64,000 nucleotides of DNA from Actinobacteria bacterium HGW-Actinobacteria-4 (GTDB lineage Bacteria > Actinomycetota > Actinomycetes > Actinomycetales > Demequinaceae): contig PHEW01000006.1 of assembly GCA_002841315.1 (NCBI GenBank), forward strand, positions 1 through 64,000, in the 5' to 3' direction. Each line of letters starts with the position of its first letter. The stretch's first letter is position 1. Shown here piece after piece: positions 36,798 through 44,461 of this stretch. The notes below the pieces were generated by a model. The model worked only from the letters and a program-made list of their open reading frames with translations, was not told the origin of the DNA and searched no databases. The position numbers were made by a program, and so were the translations under genes.

Positions 36798-38151
36798 CCC
36801 ATGTGGCGGTCGCTGTTCCGGAGTCGGCGTCGAGAGCCAGCTTGACCGTGTGCGGCGTGGTGATCACGCGGATCTCCGCAACGAACCGATCCCCTTGCCA
36901 ACCGCCCGACGCCACGGCCGGACGCCCTAGCGGCGAGCTCTCACGCCACTCACCGTTCCCCACCTCGACATCGAGCCCGGAGCCAAGCCGCACTGTCCAG
37001 CCGTGAGCCGTGGGTTCAACGTGCACCGGTGACCCGTGCGCCAACGCCGAGTTCTCGTCACTGGCGTCGAGGGTGGCAGCGGCAATCCTCCCCGGCTCGG
37101 CGGAGCCGGCGACCGGAGTGAGGGCCAAGCCTCGCAGCCGCTCGGCGAGGCGGGCGTCGTCTTCGTCGCTACCTTCGCGATCCACGTCGGGAAGCAGGCA
37201 GTCCCACACCGCGCTTATCAAGGCGCCACCGTCAACCACCGAGCTCGTCAAGACAACCACGAGGTCGTGGGCGGGCACCACGAGGCAGTACTGCCCAAAG
37301 GCGCCGTCGGCTCGATACCCGTGCCTCGAAATCCAGAACTGGTAGCCGTACCCGCACAGCGCGTCGGGGCTCTCCGACCACCCTTCAATCTGCTGCGTGG
37401 CCACGTGCCACGAGGTCGCGAGTCGAATCCATTCCGCGGATACGAGTTGCTGGTCACCCCAGCGACCCTCGCGCAGCAAGAGCTCTCCGAAGGCGGCCAC
37501 CGCCTCCGTGGTGAGGTGCAGACCGGTGAATCCGAACACCGCGCCGCTGGAGACGCGGTCCCATTCGGCGTGCTCGATGCCCATCGGCGCGAAAAGCCGC
37601 TCCTCGAGAAAGCCCGGGAGGTCGCGACCGGTGACGCGCTCCACGATCCGGGCGAGGGTGTACGTGGTGGGGTTGTCGTACGCGTGCCAGGTGCCCTCAG
37701 GTTTGGGGAACGGAACCCGCAGGAATCCCTTCGCCAAGTCATCGGGCTCCAGTTGCCAGGCCTCGTCGAGGCTGTCCGCGGCATGCCCGGCTGTCATCGA
37801 CAGCAGGTGGTGAACCGTGAGGCGGTGCACCCGTTCCGAGGCGTCAGTCGGGACGTGATCGGGCAGCAGGTCCACCACGCGATCCTCAAGCGACAGCAAG
37901 CCGTCGTCAATGGCGATCCCCGTCGCGACCGACACAAACGACTTGGTCAGCGAGTACAACAGGTGAGGGCGGTCAGCGGCGTACGGTTCCCACCATCCCT
38001 CGGCAACCACATGCCCATGGTGTATCACCATCAGGGAGTGGCACTCGAGGGACTCCGCCTCGAGTCGATCGAGCAATGCGTTGATCGCACTCGCAGGAAG
38101 GCCCGCGGCGGAGGGCGCCGTCCGGGGGAGCAGCGTACTGTGAGAAGCCAT
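36721..38151 (-). CDS. Serine hydrolase (class C beta-lactamase / DD-peptidase fold)
   Basis: 476-aa protein of the Beta-lactamase (PF00144-type) family. The catalytic SxxK motif is S67-L-T-K70 (LLYSLTKSF), the YxN-like motif is Y158-D-N160 (WHAYDNPTTY), and GAFGQYCLVVPAHDLVVVLTS stands for the third motif. No signal peptide is visible, so a cytoplasmic esterase or peptidase is more likely than antibiotic resistance. A C-terminal beta-rich domain (about 340-470) is extra. Start ATG 38151 follows TAGATT at 6 nt on the minus strand. Convergent with GH3 (77-bp overlap) and divergent from the M16 peptidase gene. Confidence 0.86.
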   Translation of the reverse strand: MASHSTLLPRTAPSAAGLPASAINALLDRLEAESLECHSLMVIHHGHVVAEGWWEPYAADRPHLLYSLTKSFVSVATGIAIDDGLLSLEDRVVDLLPDHVPTDASERVHRLTVHHLLSMTAGHAADSLDEAWQLEPDDLAKGFLRVPFPKPEGTWHAYDNPTTYTLARIVERVTGRDLPGFLEERLFAPMGIEHAEWDRVSSGAVFGFTGLHLTTEAVAAFGELLLREGRWGDQQLVSAEWIRLATSWHVATQQIEGWSESPDALCGYGYQFWISRHGYRADGAFGQYCLVVPAHDLVVVLTSSVVDGGALISAVWDCLLPDVDREGSDEDDARLAERLRGLALTPVAGSAEPGRIAAATLDASDENSALAHGSPVHVEPTAHGWTVRLGSGLDVEVGNGEWRESSPLGRPAVASGGWQGDRFVAEIRVITTPHTVKLALDADSGTATATWVTPPLTNQSLEVQLRSPLMTRPDVA

Positions 38152-38157
38152 TCTCGC

Positions 38158-38163
38158 AATCTA
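38158..38163 (-). promoter_or_regulatory. -10 box TAGATT, leaderless promoter of the serine hydrolase
   Basis: On the minus strand TAGATT ends 6 nt before ATG 38151; no Shine-Dalgarno in the spacer GCGAGA. Confidence 0.45.
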
Positions 38164-38209
38164 GCAGCGGGCGCCCCACCACCGTCGCGGTCGCACTGCC
38201 TGCACCAGT

Positions 38210-38215
38210 TAGGCT
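38210..38215 (+). promoter_or_regulatory. -10 box TAGGCT, leaderless promoter of the M16 peptidase
   Basis: TAGGCT ends 6 nt before ATG 38222. It stands back to back with the serine-hydrolase promoter, the two -10 boxes being about 46 bp apart. Confidence 0.5.
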
Positions 38216-38221
38216 CGCACC

Positions 38222-39565
38222 ATGCCTCACGCCCTACCATTAGTCCCCTCAACCTCATCTGATAGCGACCTCGCCGTTGAGCAAGACCACGGAGCCCTGA
38301 TCCGCCGCTCGATTCTCCCCGGAGGCGTCCGCGTCTTCACCGAACACATTCCCGGCATGCGCTCCGCAACCGTTGGCGCATGGGTGGGTGTCGGTAGCCG
38401 CGACGAGCTCCCCGAGCACGCCGGCTCCACCCACTTCCTGGAGCACCTGCTGTTCAAGGGCACGCAGCGGCGCAGTGCACTCGAGATTGCCGAGTCCTTT
38501 GACCGCGTGGGCGGCGAGTCCAACGCCATGACGGGCAAAGAGTTCACCTGCTACTACGCGCGCACCATCGACGTTGACCTGCCCATGGCCATCGACGTCA
38601 TCCTCGACATGGTCACCTCCGCGCGCCTGGGCAAGAAGGACTTCGACGCAGAACGCGGCGTGATCCTCGAAGAACTCGCCATGAACGAGGACGATCCCGG
38701 CGACATCGCCCACGAACGCTTCACCGAGGCGGTCCTCAGCGGCCACCCTCTGGGCCGCCCCATCGGCGGCACGCCTGCCATCATCAACTCCGTCACACGC
38801 GACGCCGTCCTAGCCCACTACCGCGAGCACTACGTCTCCGAAGGCCTCATCATCGCCGCGGCGGGCGGCATCGACCACGACGTCGTGTGCCAGCTCGTGG
38901 GGGAGGCCCTCACGCGCGGCGGCTGGGACCTTGATCCCGCCAAAGTCCCGCTGAGCAGGCGTGACGCCAACGCCACCGTGGATGCGGCGATCGTCCCCCA
39001 GGTGCGCGTGGTCCGCGACATCGAGCAGGCCCACTTGGTGATCGGCTCGCGCGGTTTCAAGGCGACCGACGACCGCCGCAGCGCCCTGGGCGTGTTCAAC
39101 GCGATCCTGGGCGGCGGCATGTCCTCGCGGCTGTTCCAGGAGATTCGCGAGAAGCGCGGCCTGACCTACTCGGTTTACTCCTTTGGCGCGCCCAGCGCCG
39201 AGACCGGCATCTTTGGCATGTACGCCGCGTGCAACCCCAAGCGCGTCGACCAAGTGGCGACACTCATGCTCGCGGAGCAGCAGCGCATGGCCGAAGGCGT
39301 GACCGACGCCGAACTCGAACGCGCCAAGGGCCAGATCGCCGGCGGCGCCGTGCTGCGCCTCGAAGACTCCTACTCCCGAATGTCGCGCCTGGGAAAAGCC
39401 GAGCTGGTCTTTGGCGACCTGTGGAGCATCGGCGAAATGCTCGACCAGGTCCATGCCGTGACGGCAGACGACGTCGCCTCCTTGGCAGCCGACCTCGCCT
39501 CGCGCGAGCGGTCCGAGGTTCGTGTTGGTCCTGAGGTTCCCATGGAGTCCGGAAGCGCCACGTAG
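38222..39565 (+). CDS. M16 family zinc peptidase (pitrilysin/insulinase type)
   Basis: 447-aa metallopeptidase. The inverted zinc motif HxxEH is H71-F-L-E74-H75 (STHFLEHLLF), and the downstream Glu ligand lies in RGVILEELAMNEDDP. The second half (about 225-440) is the inactive M16_C domain with EIREKRGLTYSVYSF. This gene normally follows pnp directly in Actinobacteria; here the sugar cluster lies between. Cellular substrate unknown. The TAG stop codon doubles as the first three bases of the -10 box of dapB. Confidence 0.92.
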   Translation: MPHALPLVPSTSSDSDLAVEQDHGALIRRSILPGGVRVFTEHIPGMRSATVGAWVGVGSRDELPEHAGSTHFLEHLLFKGTQRRSALEIAESFDRVGGESNAMTGKEFTCYYARTIDVDLPMAIDVILDMVTSARLGKKDFDAERGVILEELAMNEDDPGDIAHERFTEAVLSGHPLGRPIGGTPAIINSVTRDAVLAHYREHYVSEGLIIAAAGGIDHDVVCQLVGEALTRGGWDLDPAKVPLSRRDANATVDAAIVPQVRVVRDIEQAHLVIGSRGFKATDDRRSALGVFNAILGGGMSSRLFQEIREKRGLTYSVYSFGAPSAETGIFGMYAACNPKRVDQVATLMLAEQQRMAEGVTDAELERAKGQIAGGAVLRLEDSYSRMSRLGKAELVFGDLWSIGEMLDQVHAVTADDVASLAADLASRERSEVRVGPEVPMESGSAT

Positions 39566-39568
39566 AGT
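39563..39568 (+). promoter_or_regulatory. -10 box TAGAGT of dapB, sharing the stop codon of the M16 gene
   Basis: TAGAGT ends 7 nt before ATG 39576. Its first three bases are the stop codon of the preceding gene. No Shine-Dalgarno for dapB. Confidence 0.5.
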
Positions 39569-39575
39569 GGTCCGC

Positions 39576-40319
39576 ATGATCAACGTTGCAGTGTTGGGCG
39601 CCGCGGGGCGCATGGGCACCACCGTGGTGCAGGCCATCGAGGCGGCCGACGACATGACGCTCGTGGCCGCGCTAGACGAAGGCGATGACATCGCGCAGGC
39701 CTCGCAGTCCAAGGCGCACGTGGCCGTGGACTTCACCATCCCCAGTTCCACCGAAGCAAACGTCCACGCGCTCATCGATGCCGGCATCCACGCGGTGGTG
39801 GGCACCACGGGGTGGACTCAGGACTCCATGGCGCGCGTGGACGAACACCTCAAGGAGCGTCCGGACCTGGGCGTCCTGATCGCCCCCAACTTTGCCCTGG
39901 GTGCCGTGCTCGCGATGCGCATGTCTGCGGCCGCCGCACAGTACTTCGAGTCCGTCGAGGTCATTGAGCTCCACCACCCCGACAAGGTGGACGCCCCCTC
40001 CGGCACCGCCCGGCACACCGCGCAAGGCATCGCCAAAGCGAGAGCCGATGCTGGCATAGGCCCATCGCCAGACGCCACCGAGGACTTCGGCAATGGGGCA
40101 CGGGGCGTGGACGTGGACGGCGTGCGCGTGCACTCGGTGCGCCTGCGTGGACTCGTGGCGCACGAGGAGATCCTGCTGGGCAACCCTGGCGAGCAGTTCT
40201 CGATCCGCCACGACAGCTTTGACCGCGTGAGCTTCATGCCTGGCGTGCTGTTGGGTGTGCGTGAGGTGGGCAACCACCCCGGGCTTACGCTGGGCCTCGA
40301 CCAGTACATGAGTCTCTAG
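39576..40319 (+). CDS. dapB: 4-hydroxy-tetrahydrodipicolinate reductase
   Basis: 247-aa NAD(P)H-dependent enzyme of the diaminopimelate/lysine pathway. It shows the dinucleotide-binding VLGAAGRMG near the N-terminus, VVGTTGWTQD, APNFALGAVL, and the substrate motif ELHHPDKVDAPSGTA with the catalytic His-Lys region. The C-terminus FMPGVLLGVREVGNHPGLTLGLDQYM is typical. Start ATG 39576 is set by the -10 box and by the usual N-terminus; the frame upstream belongs to the M16 gene region. dapA and dapF are in the same window but not adjacent. Confidence 0.96.
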   Translation: MINVAVLGAAGRMGTTVVQAIEAADDMTLVAALDEGDDIAQASQSKAHVAVDFTIPSSTEANVHALIDAGIHAVVGTTGWTQDSMARVDEHLKERPDLGVLIAPNFALGAVLAMRMSAAAAQYFESVEVIELHHPDKVDAPSGTARHTAQGIAKARADAGIGPSPDATEDFGNGARGVDVDGVRVHSVRLRGLVAHEEILLGNPGEQFSIRHDSFDRVSFMPGVLLGVREVGNHPGLTLGLDQYMSL

Positions 40320-40323
40320 CCGC

Positions 40324-40803
40324 ATGCGCCTGATCCGCAAGCCAGCGTTCATGGCCGCCGTGGCCATCACGCTGATTGTTGCGTTGTACTTCGCGTTTGT
40401 GGCTGGGCGTGCCGTCGCGTTCATCAATGCCGACGAGGGCGCCGCGAAGGTGCTCGGACTCGCGTTGCTGGTGCTGCCCGCGATAGGCGTCTGGTATTTG
40501 GTCCACGAGTGGCGCCTTGGCACCACGGTGCAGCTGATGGCGGACATCCTCGATCGTGACAACCGGCTACCTATTCACGACGGTGAGACGCTTCCTAGTG
40601 GCAAGCTCACTGAGGAGTCAGCGCAGGCGGTGTTCGAGGTAGCCCAGCGCGGAGTGGACCACGCCCCCAACGACTGGGCCGCATGGTTCCACGTGGCCTA
40701 CGCGTACGAGGCGTGTGGCGACAGGTCAATGGCTCGCAAGACGCTCCGCCACGCGGGGGACCTGTACAGGCTAGAACGCCGCAACGCTCGCCGCGCTACC
40801 TGA
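40324..40803 (+). CDS. Small membrane protein with TPR-like C-terminus, function unknown
   Basis: 159-aa protein with two hydrophobic N-terminal helices (AAVAITLIVALYFAFVAGRAV and VLGLALLVLPAIGVWYLV) and a soluble helical C-terminus (about 95-155, VFEVAQRGVDHAPNDWAAWFHVAYAYEACGDRSMARKTLRHAGDLY) that reads like one or two TPR hairpins. Located 4 bp after dapB, the same place as a conserved hypothetical membrane protein in related Actinobacteria. No enzymatic motif. Role unknown. Confidence 0.75.
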   Translation: MRLIRKPAFMAAVAITLIVALYFAFVAGRAVAFINADEGAAKVLGLALLVLPAIGVWYLVHEWRLGTTVQLMADILDRDNRLPIHDGETLPSGKLTEESAQAVFEVAQRGVDHAPNDWAAWFHVAYAYEACGDRSMARKTLRHAGDLYRLERRNARRAT

Positions 40804-40821
40804 GCACATTTGCGCCATGCG

Positions 40822-41310
40822 CTAGACGTGCGCCTGCCACATCCGTTCGGTGACCTCGCCGGTGGGTGTCTCGAGCGTGCGCGCCACCCCGCCCTCCGCG
40901 AAGCCCGCTTGCCGCAGGAAGGCCTCGCGGGCATCGTCCCCTCGTAGTGCCCATGCGCGGATGTTCTCGGTACCAGTCATCCGCAGGGTGTCTACGCACG
41001 CCGCGAGCAGCCGCGACCCGTGCCCGGCACGTCGATGCTCGGGTGCCACCTCGAGCGCCACAATCTCGCCCCCGGCAGCGAGGGCCGCAAAACCCACCAC
41101 ATGCGGCCCGTCGCACGCCGCAAACACCCGGTGCGCGCGGCTGGGCGGAGACTCGATGGCGGCGCCCCACGTGTCGCGCACCTCGTCGCTGGGGACCGTG
41201 GCGACGGCCTCGGCTCCGAGCGATACGCGCCATGCGGCGAGCTGGATTTCGGCGAAAGCGTGCTCGTCGCCCAGCACGGCGGGGCGAGCGGAGACGTCGG
41301 CAGTAGGCAT
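40822..41310 (-). CDS. GNAT family N-acetyltransferase
   Basis: 162-aa acetyltransferase. The acetyl-CoA motif A is VAPEHRRAGHGSRLLAACVDTLR, preceded by the strand EIVALEV and followed by IRAWALRGDDAREAFLRQAGFAEGG. Substrate unknown. ATG 41310 lies 6 nt behind TACCCT on the minus strand; the longer frame up to 41397 lacks support. Convergent with the small membrane protein gene, 18 bp apart with no terminator visible. Confidence 0.85.
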   Translation of the reverse strand: MPTADVSARPAVLGDEHAFAEIQLAAWRVSLGAEAVATVPSDEVRDTWGAAIESPPSRAHRVFAACDGPHVVGFAALAAGGEIVALEVAPEHRRAGHGSRLLAACVDTLRMTGTENIRAWALRGDDAREAFLRQAGFAEGGVARTLETPTGEVTERMWQAHV

Positions 41311-41316
41311 GCCCCC

Positions 41317-41322
41317 AGGGTA
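41317..41322 (-). promoter_or_regulatory. -10 box TACCCT, leaderless promoter of the GNAT gene
   Basis: On the minus strand TACCCT ends 6 nt before ATG 41310, spacer GGGGGC. The same hexamer and spacing occur before dapF. Confidence 0.4.
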
Positions 41323-41419
41323 CGTCCCGCATGCCCCGTGGAGTTTCTCACACCTCGCGCCACGGACTGTGCCTTGGGTGCGCGCTTGAAATACCATGTC
41401 CTTCGCCGGTGCGCGGCAC

Positions 41420-41425
41420 TACGAT
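41420..41425 (+). promoter_or_regulatory. Candidate -10 box (TACGAT) of the first unknown paralog
   Basis: TACGAT would start transcription near 41432, about 50 nt before the TTG start at 41483. The second paralog has TATCAT at almost the same distance (about 53 nt). Confidence 0.35.
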
Positions 41426-41482
41426 AGTGCTTACGGGATGTCTGACCCGGTGTGAGTCACCAATGCGAAACCGAGGTAGCGC

Positions 41483-42631
41483 TTGCCCGCGTATGTCGAG
41501 ATCATGGTCCCCTGGGTGCCGGGGCCGCAAGGCTTTGGCCTACCTGTAGACCAGCACGCCGTTGACCGCGCTAAAGACCTGGTGAAGGCACTCGTTGACC
41601 TTGGCCCGGACGGCGTCTTCGTGGAACACCCGGCCCGCACGCCGCTCGCCGCAGTTGATGCGCACCACTTCGGGACTCGTGAGGCGGCCGACATCGACGC
41701 CGTGCTGACTGAGGCACTACTCGAACCGCGCATGTACGGCGGGGAACCGGTGTCGCGGATGTGGGTCGCGAACGGCCGCACCATCACCACCGTGCATCCC
41801 TTCAATGAGCATGTGGGCGGCGACCTGTGCCTGATGATCATGATGTACGACGAGGCCAATGAGGCGGTCGCGGCGATCGTCAACGAAGACCGCGGCGGGG
41901 TGGAGATGAAACCGGTTGGCCGCGGCTTCCAAGCGTCGGTGGACACGCTGACGGTGAGCGTCTGGCCCTTGCGTGGACGTGACGCGGTGGACTATTGCGA
42001 TCTTTATGCTCCTGCGTCACTGGAACGTCCGTTCCGCTGGGTCTCGTCGATTGGGCGGAACACCTTTGGCGTGGGTGCCACGCTGTATGCGTCGGCGCTG
42101 CCGCTGAGGCCGCTATCCGGGGGCTTCTTTGAGTTCTTCACCGGGATGGTCACGGCCCGGAAGAGCTGGGCTGCCCTTGTACAGGCCTTCCGGCGTCAAC
42201 CGCTGCGGGCGCTGCTCGGGTGGTTCATTACGCGCACGAGTGCACTCGAGGGTTGGGTTGCCGTGCCACCGACTGTTGCGGCGGGTTCTCACGCGGACCT
42301 TCTCCAGTACTTGCAGGCCCCAGAGTCGCTCGATGCTGGCTGGATCGACGTGCACCAGCGGGTGCTGAGCGATGGCGAAAGCAACGGGCTCTACGGGTGG
42401 ATTCAGACCGACAATTACGGCATTCACGTGGTCCACGCTGTGAAGGCCTTCGCGGGCGAACTACCGGTCACCATCGAGGTTGCCGATGTTCGGGCCAAGG
42501 GCCTTTCCCCGTGGCCTTGGGTGCGGCTCACCGCCACTGGTCGCGCCCGGAGGCGCGGGGAGGACACGTGGCTGGGTCACCCCTTGACGGGCACGTTGCG
42601 CATTCGGCGGCGCAAGGACGCGGACGCCTAG
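41483..42631 (+). CDS. Unknown protein, paralog 1 of a duplicated pair
   Basis: 382-aa soluble protein that I do not recognise. It is roughly half identical to the gene at 44462. Shared blocks are YVEIMVPW..GPQGFGLP at the N-terminus, VNEDRGGVEMKPVGRG (about 132-147), WVSSIGRNTFGVGATLYAS (about 187-205), ITRTSALEGWVAVPP (about 249-263) and SLDAGWIDVHQRVL. No signal peptide, membrane helix or known catalytic motif is visible; Trp and Gly are frequent. Start must be TTG 41483, because an in-frame TAG lies six bases upstream; GAGG precedes it. The homologous leader and TTG in the paralog support this. The last residues are basic. Confidence 0.75.
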   Translation: MPAYVEIMVPWVPGPQGFGLPVDQHAVDRAKDLVKALVDLGPDGVFVEHPARTPLAAVDAHHFGTREAADIDAVLTEALLEPRMYGGEPVSRMWVANGRTITTVHPFNEHVGGDLCLMIMMYDEANEAVAAIVNEDRGGVEMKPVGRGFQASVDTLTVSVWPLRGRDAVDYCDLYAPASLERPFRWVSSIGRNTFGVGATLYASALPLRPLSGGFFEFFTGMVTARKSWAALVQAFRRQPLRALLGWFITRTSALEGWVAVPPTVAAGSHADLLQYLQAPESLDAGWIDVHQRVLSDGESNGLYGWIQTDNYGIHVVHAVKAFAGELPVTIEVADVRAKGLSPWPWVRLTATGRARRRGEDTWLGHPLTGTLRIRRRKDADA

Positions 42632-42651
42632 CACTCCTTGGCTGAGCGCAC

Positions 42652-42975
42652 CTAGCCGATGCCCATGGCGCGAAGCGCGGCGGCTGTCGCCGCGGCGAGC
42701 ACCACGACCACGATGAACGGCGCACGCAACGCAAGGGCCAGCGCCGCGACCGCGATCGCCGCGACGCGCGCGTCAAGCACCAGCGCTGTGCCCACGCTGA
42801 AGGTTTGCACGACGGCGAGAGCGGCCAGTAGCGCGACCGTCACCAGCAGTGCGGTGCGCTGGATGCGGGGATGGTCGGTGAGCCGTTGAGGAACCACGTG
42901 GCCCACGAACTTCGTGGCCCACGCCAACACGCCAGCAGCGATTACCGCTACCCACAGCCAAGCGTCGCTGCTCAT
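42652..42975 (-). CDS. azlD: AzlD family branched-chain amino-acid exporter subunit
   Basis: 107-aa membrane protein, almost entirely hydrophobic, with four helices: WLWVAVIAAGVLAWATKF, LLVTVALLAALAVVQTF, ARVAAIAVAALALALRA and FIVVVVLAAATAAAL. AzlD pairs with AzlC (next gene upstream on this strand) to export branched-chain amino acids or their analogues; BrnFE of Corynebacterium is the studied example. ATG 42975 overlaps the azlC stop (ATGA). Confidence 0.85.
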   Translation of the reverse strand: MSSDAWLWVAVIAAGVLAWATKFVGHVVPQRLTDHPRIQRTALLVTVALLAALAVVQTFSVGTALVLDARVAAIAVAALALALRAPFIVVVVLAAATAAALRAMGIG

Positions 42976-43676
42976 GAAGGTACCTCGTGGAGAGTTGGCG
43001 TTGGTGGGGGAATGCGCGGCGCGCGCCAGCCCGCGATGACTGCCACGAGCGCGGCAGCGAGGATGGGCACACCTGCTGGCGTAACCGGGGTCAGCGCCAG
43101 CGCCATGACCGCGGCTCCGGCGGCCACGCCTTGCGCGAGGCGCGAGGACAGCCTTGGCCACACGAGCCCCAGGAACGCGGCGGCCGCCGCCGCGTCGAGT
43201 CCCCATGCCGTGGGATCGCCAATGCGCTGGCCCAGTAGCGCTCCCACCAAGACCAACAGATTCCAGGCGACAAAGACGCCCGTGCCGGTCCACCAGAAGC
43301 CTGCGAGCCGCGCGGCGCGATCCCCTTCCGGCTGAGCGAGAGCTACCGCGGTGGACTCGTCAATGGTCAACTGGGCCGCCCAAGCGCGCCTTAGCCCCAG
43401 CATCGGTCGCAAGAGCGGTGCCAACGAAACACCGTAGAAGCCGTTGCGGATCCCAAGGAAGAATGAGGTCCCCACGGCGGCTAACGGTGCGCCACCAGCG
43501 CCAATCACCCCGATGAACGCGAACTGCGACCCGCCGCTGAATACGATCAAGGACAGCGCCATGGTCTGCCACACGTCAAGGCCCGCGGCGATCGCTAGTG
43601 CTCCCAAGCTGATGCCATAGGCACCCGTGGCGAGCGAGACCGAGAGCGCTTGCTGGCGAACAGCGTCCAACTTCAC
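42972..43676 (-). CDS. azlC: AzlC family branched-chain amino-acid exporter subunit
   Basis: 234-aa membrane protein of the LIV-E family. The N-terminal signature GAYGISLGALAIAAGLDVWQTMALSLIVFSGGSQFAFIGVIGAGG is clear; further helices follow to TLHEVPS at the C-terminus. The start GTG 43676 overlaps the stop of the GNAT gene upstream (GTGA), and the stop overlaps azlD. GNAT-azlC-azlD therefore form one tightly coupled minus-strand operon lying between the two unknown paralogs. Confidence 0.88.
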   Translation of the reverse strand: MKLDAVRQQALSVSLATGAYGISLGALAIAAGLDVWQTMALSLIVFSGGSQFAFIGVIGAGGAPLAAVGTSFFLGIRNGFYGVSLAPLLRPMLGLRRAWAAQLTIDESTAVALAQPEGDRAARLAGFWWTGTGVFVAWNLLVLVGALLGQRIGDPTAWGLDAAAAAAFLGLVWPRLSSRLAQGVAAGAAVMALALTPVTPAGVPILAAALVAVIAGWRAPRIPPPTPTLHEVPS

Positions 43677-44329
43677 GCCGGCCACGCCAGCAGGTTTCCG
43701 TTGGCATCTGCCAGTGTGGGCCGTGGTGCCGTCGCTAGCGGACCCAGCCGGAGGTGGTCCGCCGTCGCGATCCACGTCTCAGTGGCGGCGCGCTCGCTGA
43801 GCCTGCCGTCGGGCATCCAGTCGGTGGCCTGGAACCAGGTGAAGCCCACACGCTGGGCCACGGCGCGGCTGCGAGCGTTGAGCGGATCGCACTGGATCTC
43901 CACCCGGCGCGCCCCGCGGTACGCGAGTCCCACCAGCGCCATCGCAGAGGCCGCCTCACCCGCGAACCACTTGCCCTCCGCCTCCGCCGTAAGCCAGTAG
44001 CCGATCTCCAAGACTGTTGGGTCGTTCGTGACGGTAAGCGCGAACCCGCCCAGAAAGTTGCCGTTGGCCCGGTTGAAGACCCCGTAGTTGGTGCCGTGGC
44101 CCTCGTCGAACTCGCGCCGGAAGTGGGCGAGCTTCTCGCGGCGTTGGTCGATGGTCTCAGGGGCCTCGCGCGCCCACGCCATGAAGGCCTGGAGCCGGAC
44201 GGCGTTTGCCTCGATGGCCTCGAAAACGTCGAGTACATCGCTCCGCTCGTACGCGCGCAGCACCAAGCGGTCGGTAGTGATCCGGTGTGGCGAAGGGAGC
44301 AGGGCGGCTCGTTGGGGATCCGCGGTCAC
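43673..44329 (-). CDS. GNAT family N-acetyltransferase (RimJ/RimL type)
   Basis: 218-aa acetyltransferase of the ribosomal-protein-serine/alanine type. It begins RITTDRLVLRAYERSDVLDVFEAIEANAVRL and continues with LEIGYWLTAEAEGKWFAGEAASAMALVGLAY, the acetyl-CoA binding part, then IQCDPLNARSRAVAQRVGF. Closest family members acetylate N-termini or antibiotics; the real substrate is unknown. GTG 44329 follows CACGAT at 6 nt; a TTG further up is unlikely. First gene of the azlCD operon. Confidence 0.85.
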   Translation of the reverse strand: MTADPQRAALLPSPHRITTDRLVLRAYERSDVLDVFEAIEANAVRLQAFMAWAREAPETIDQRREKLAHFRREFDEGHGTNYGVFNRANGNFLGGFALTVTNDPTVLEIGYWLTAEAEGKWFAGEAASAMALVGLAYRGARRVEIQCDPLNARSRAVAQRVGFTWFQATDWMPDGRLSERAATETWIATADHLRLGPLATAPRPTLADANGNLLAWPA

Positions 44330-44396
44330 ATTCCTATCGTGCCACGTTCGCAAGCAGTCCAAACGACGTGTTGCGCGGTTGCCTGTGGCCTCGACC

Positions 44397-44402
44397 TATC
44401 AT
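44397..44402 (+). promoter_or_regulatory. Candidate -10 box (TATCAT) of the second unknown paralog
   Basis: TATCAT would start transcription near 44409, about 53 nt before TTG 44462, matching the layout of paralog 1. Confidence 0.35.
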
Positions 44403-44408
44403 GATGGT

Positions 44409-44423
44409 GGTGTCCGGGACACC
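44409..44423 (+). promoter_or_regulatory. Perfect 15-bp palindrome at the predicted transcription start
   Basis: GGTGTCC-G-GGACACC directly after the -10 box: either an operator or the first stem of the mRNA. It lies between the divergent GNAT-azlCD and paralog-2 genes. Confidence 0.4.
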
Positions 44424-44461
44424 GCCAGTTTGAGTCCCCGCAATGAATGACGAGGTTCCGG

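Noticed and set aside
36721-38151. Antibiotic-resistance beta-lactamase
   Set aside because: The family motifs fit the broad class C/esterase family, there is no signal peptide, and the context is metabolic.
44447-44461. ATG start for the second unknown paralog
   Set aside because: No Shine-Dalgarno; the homologous gene has a stop codon in this part of its leader, and GAGG is correctly spaced for TTG 44462.
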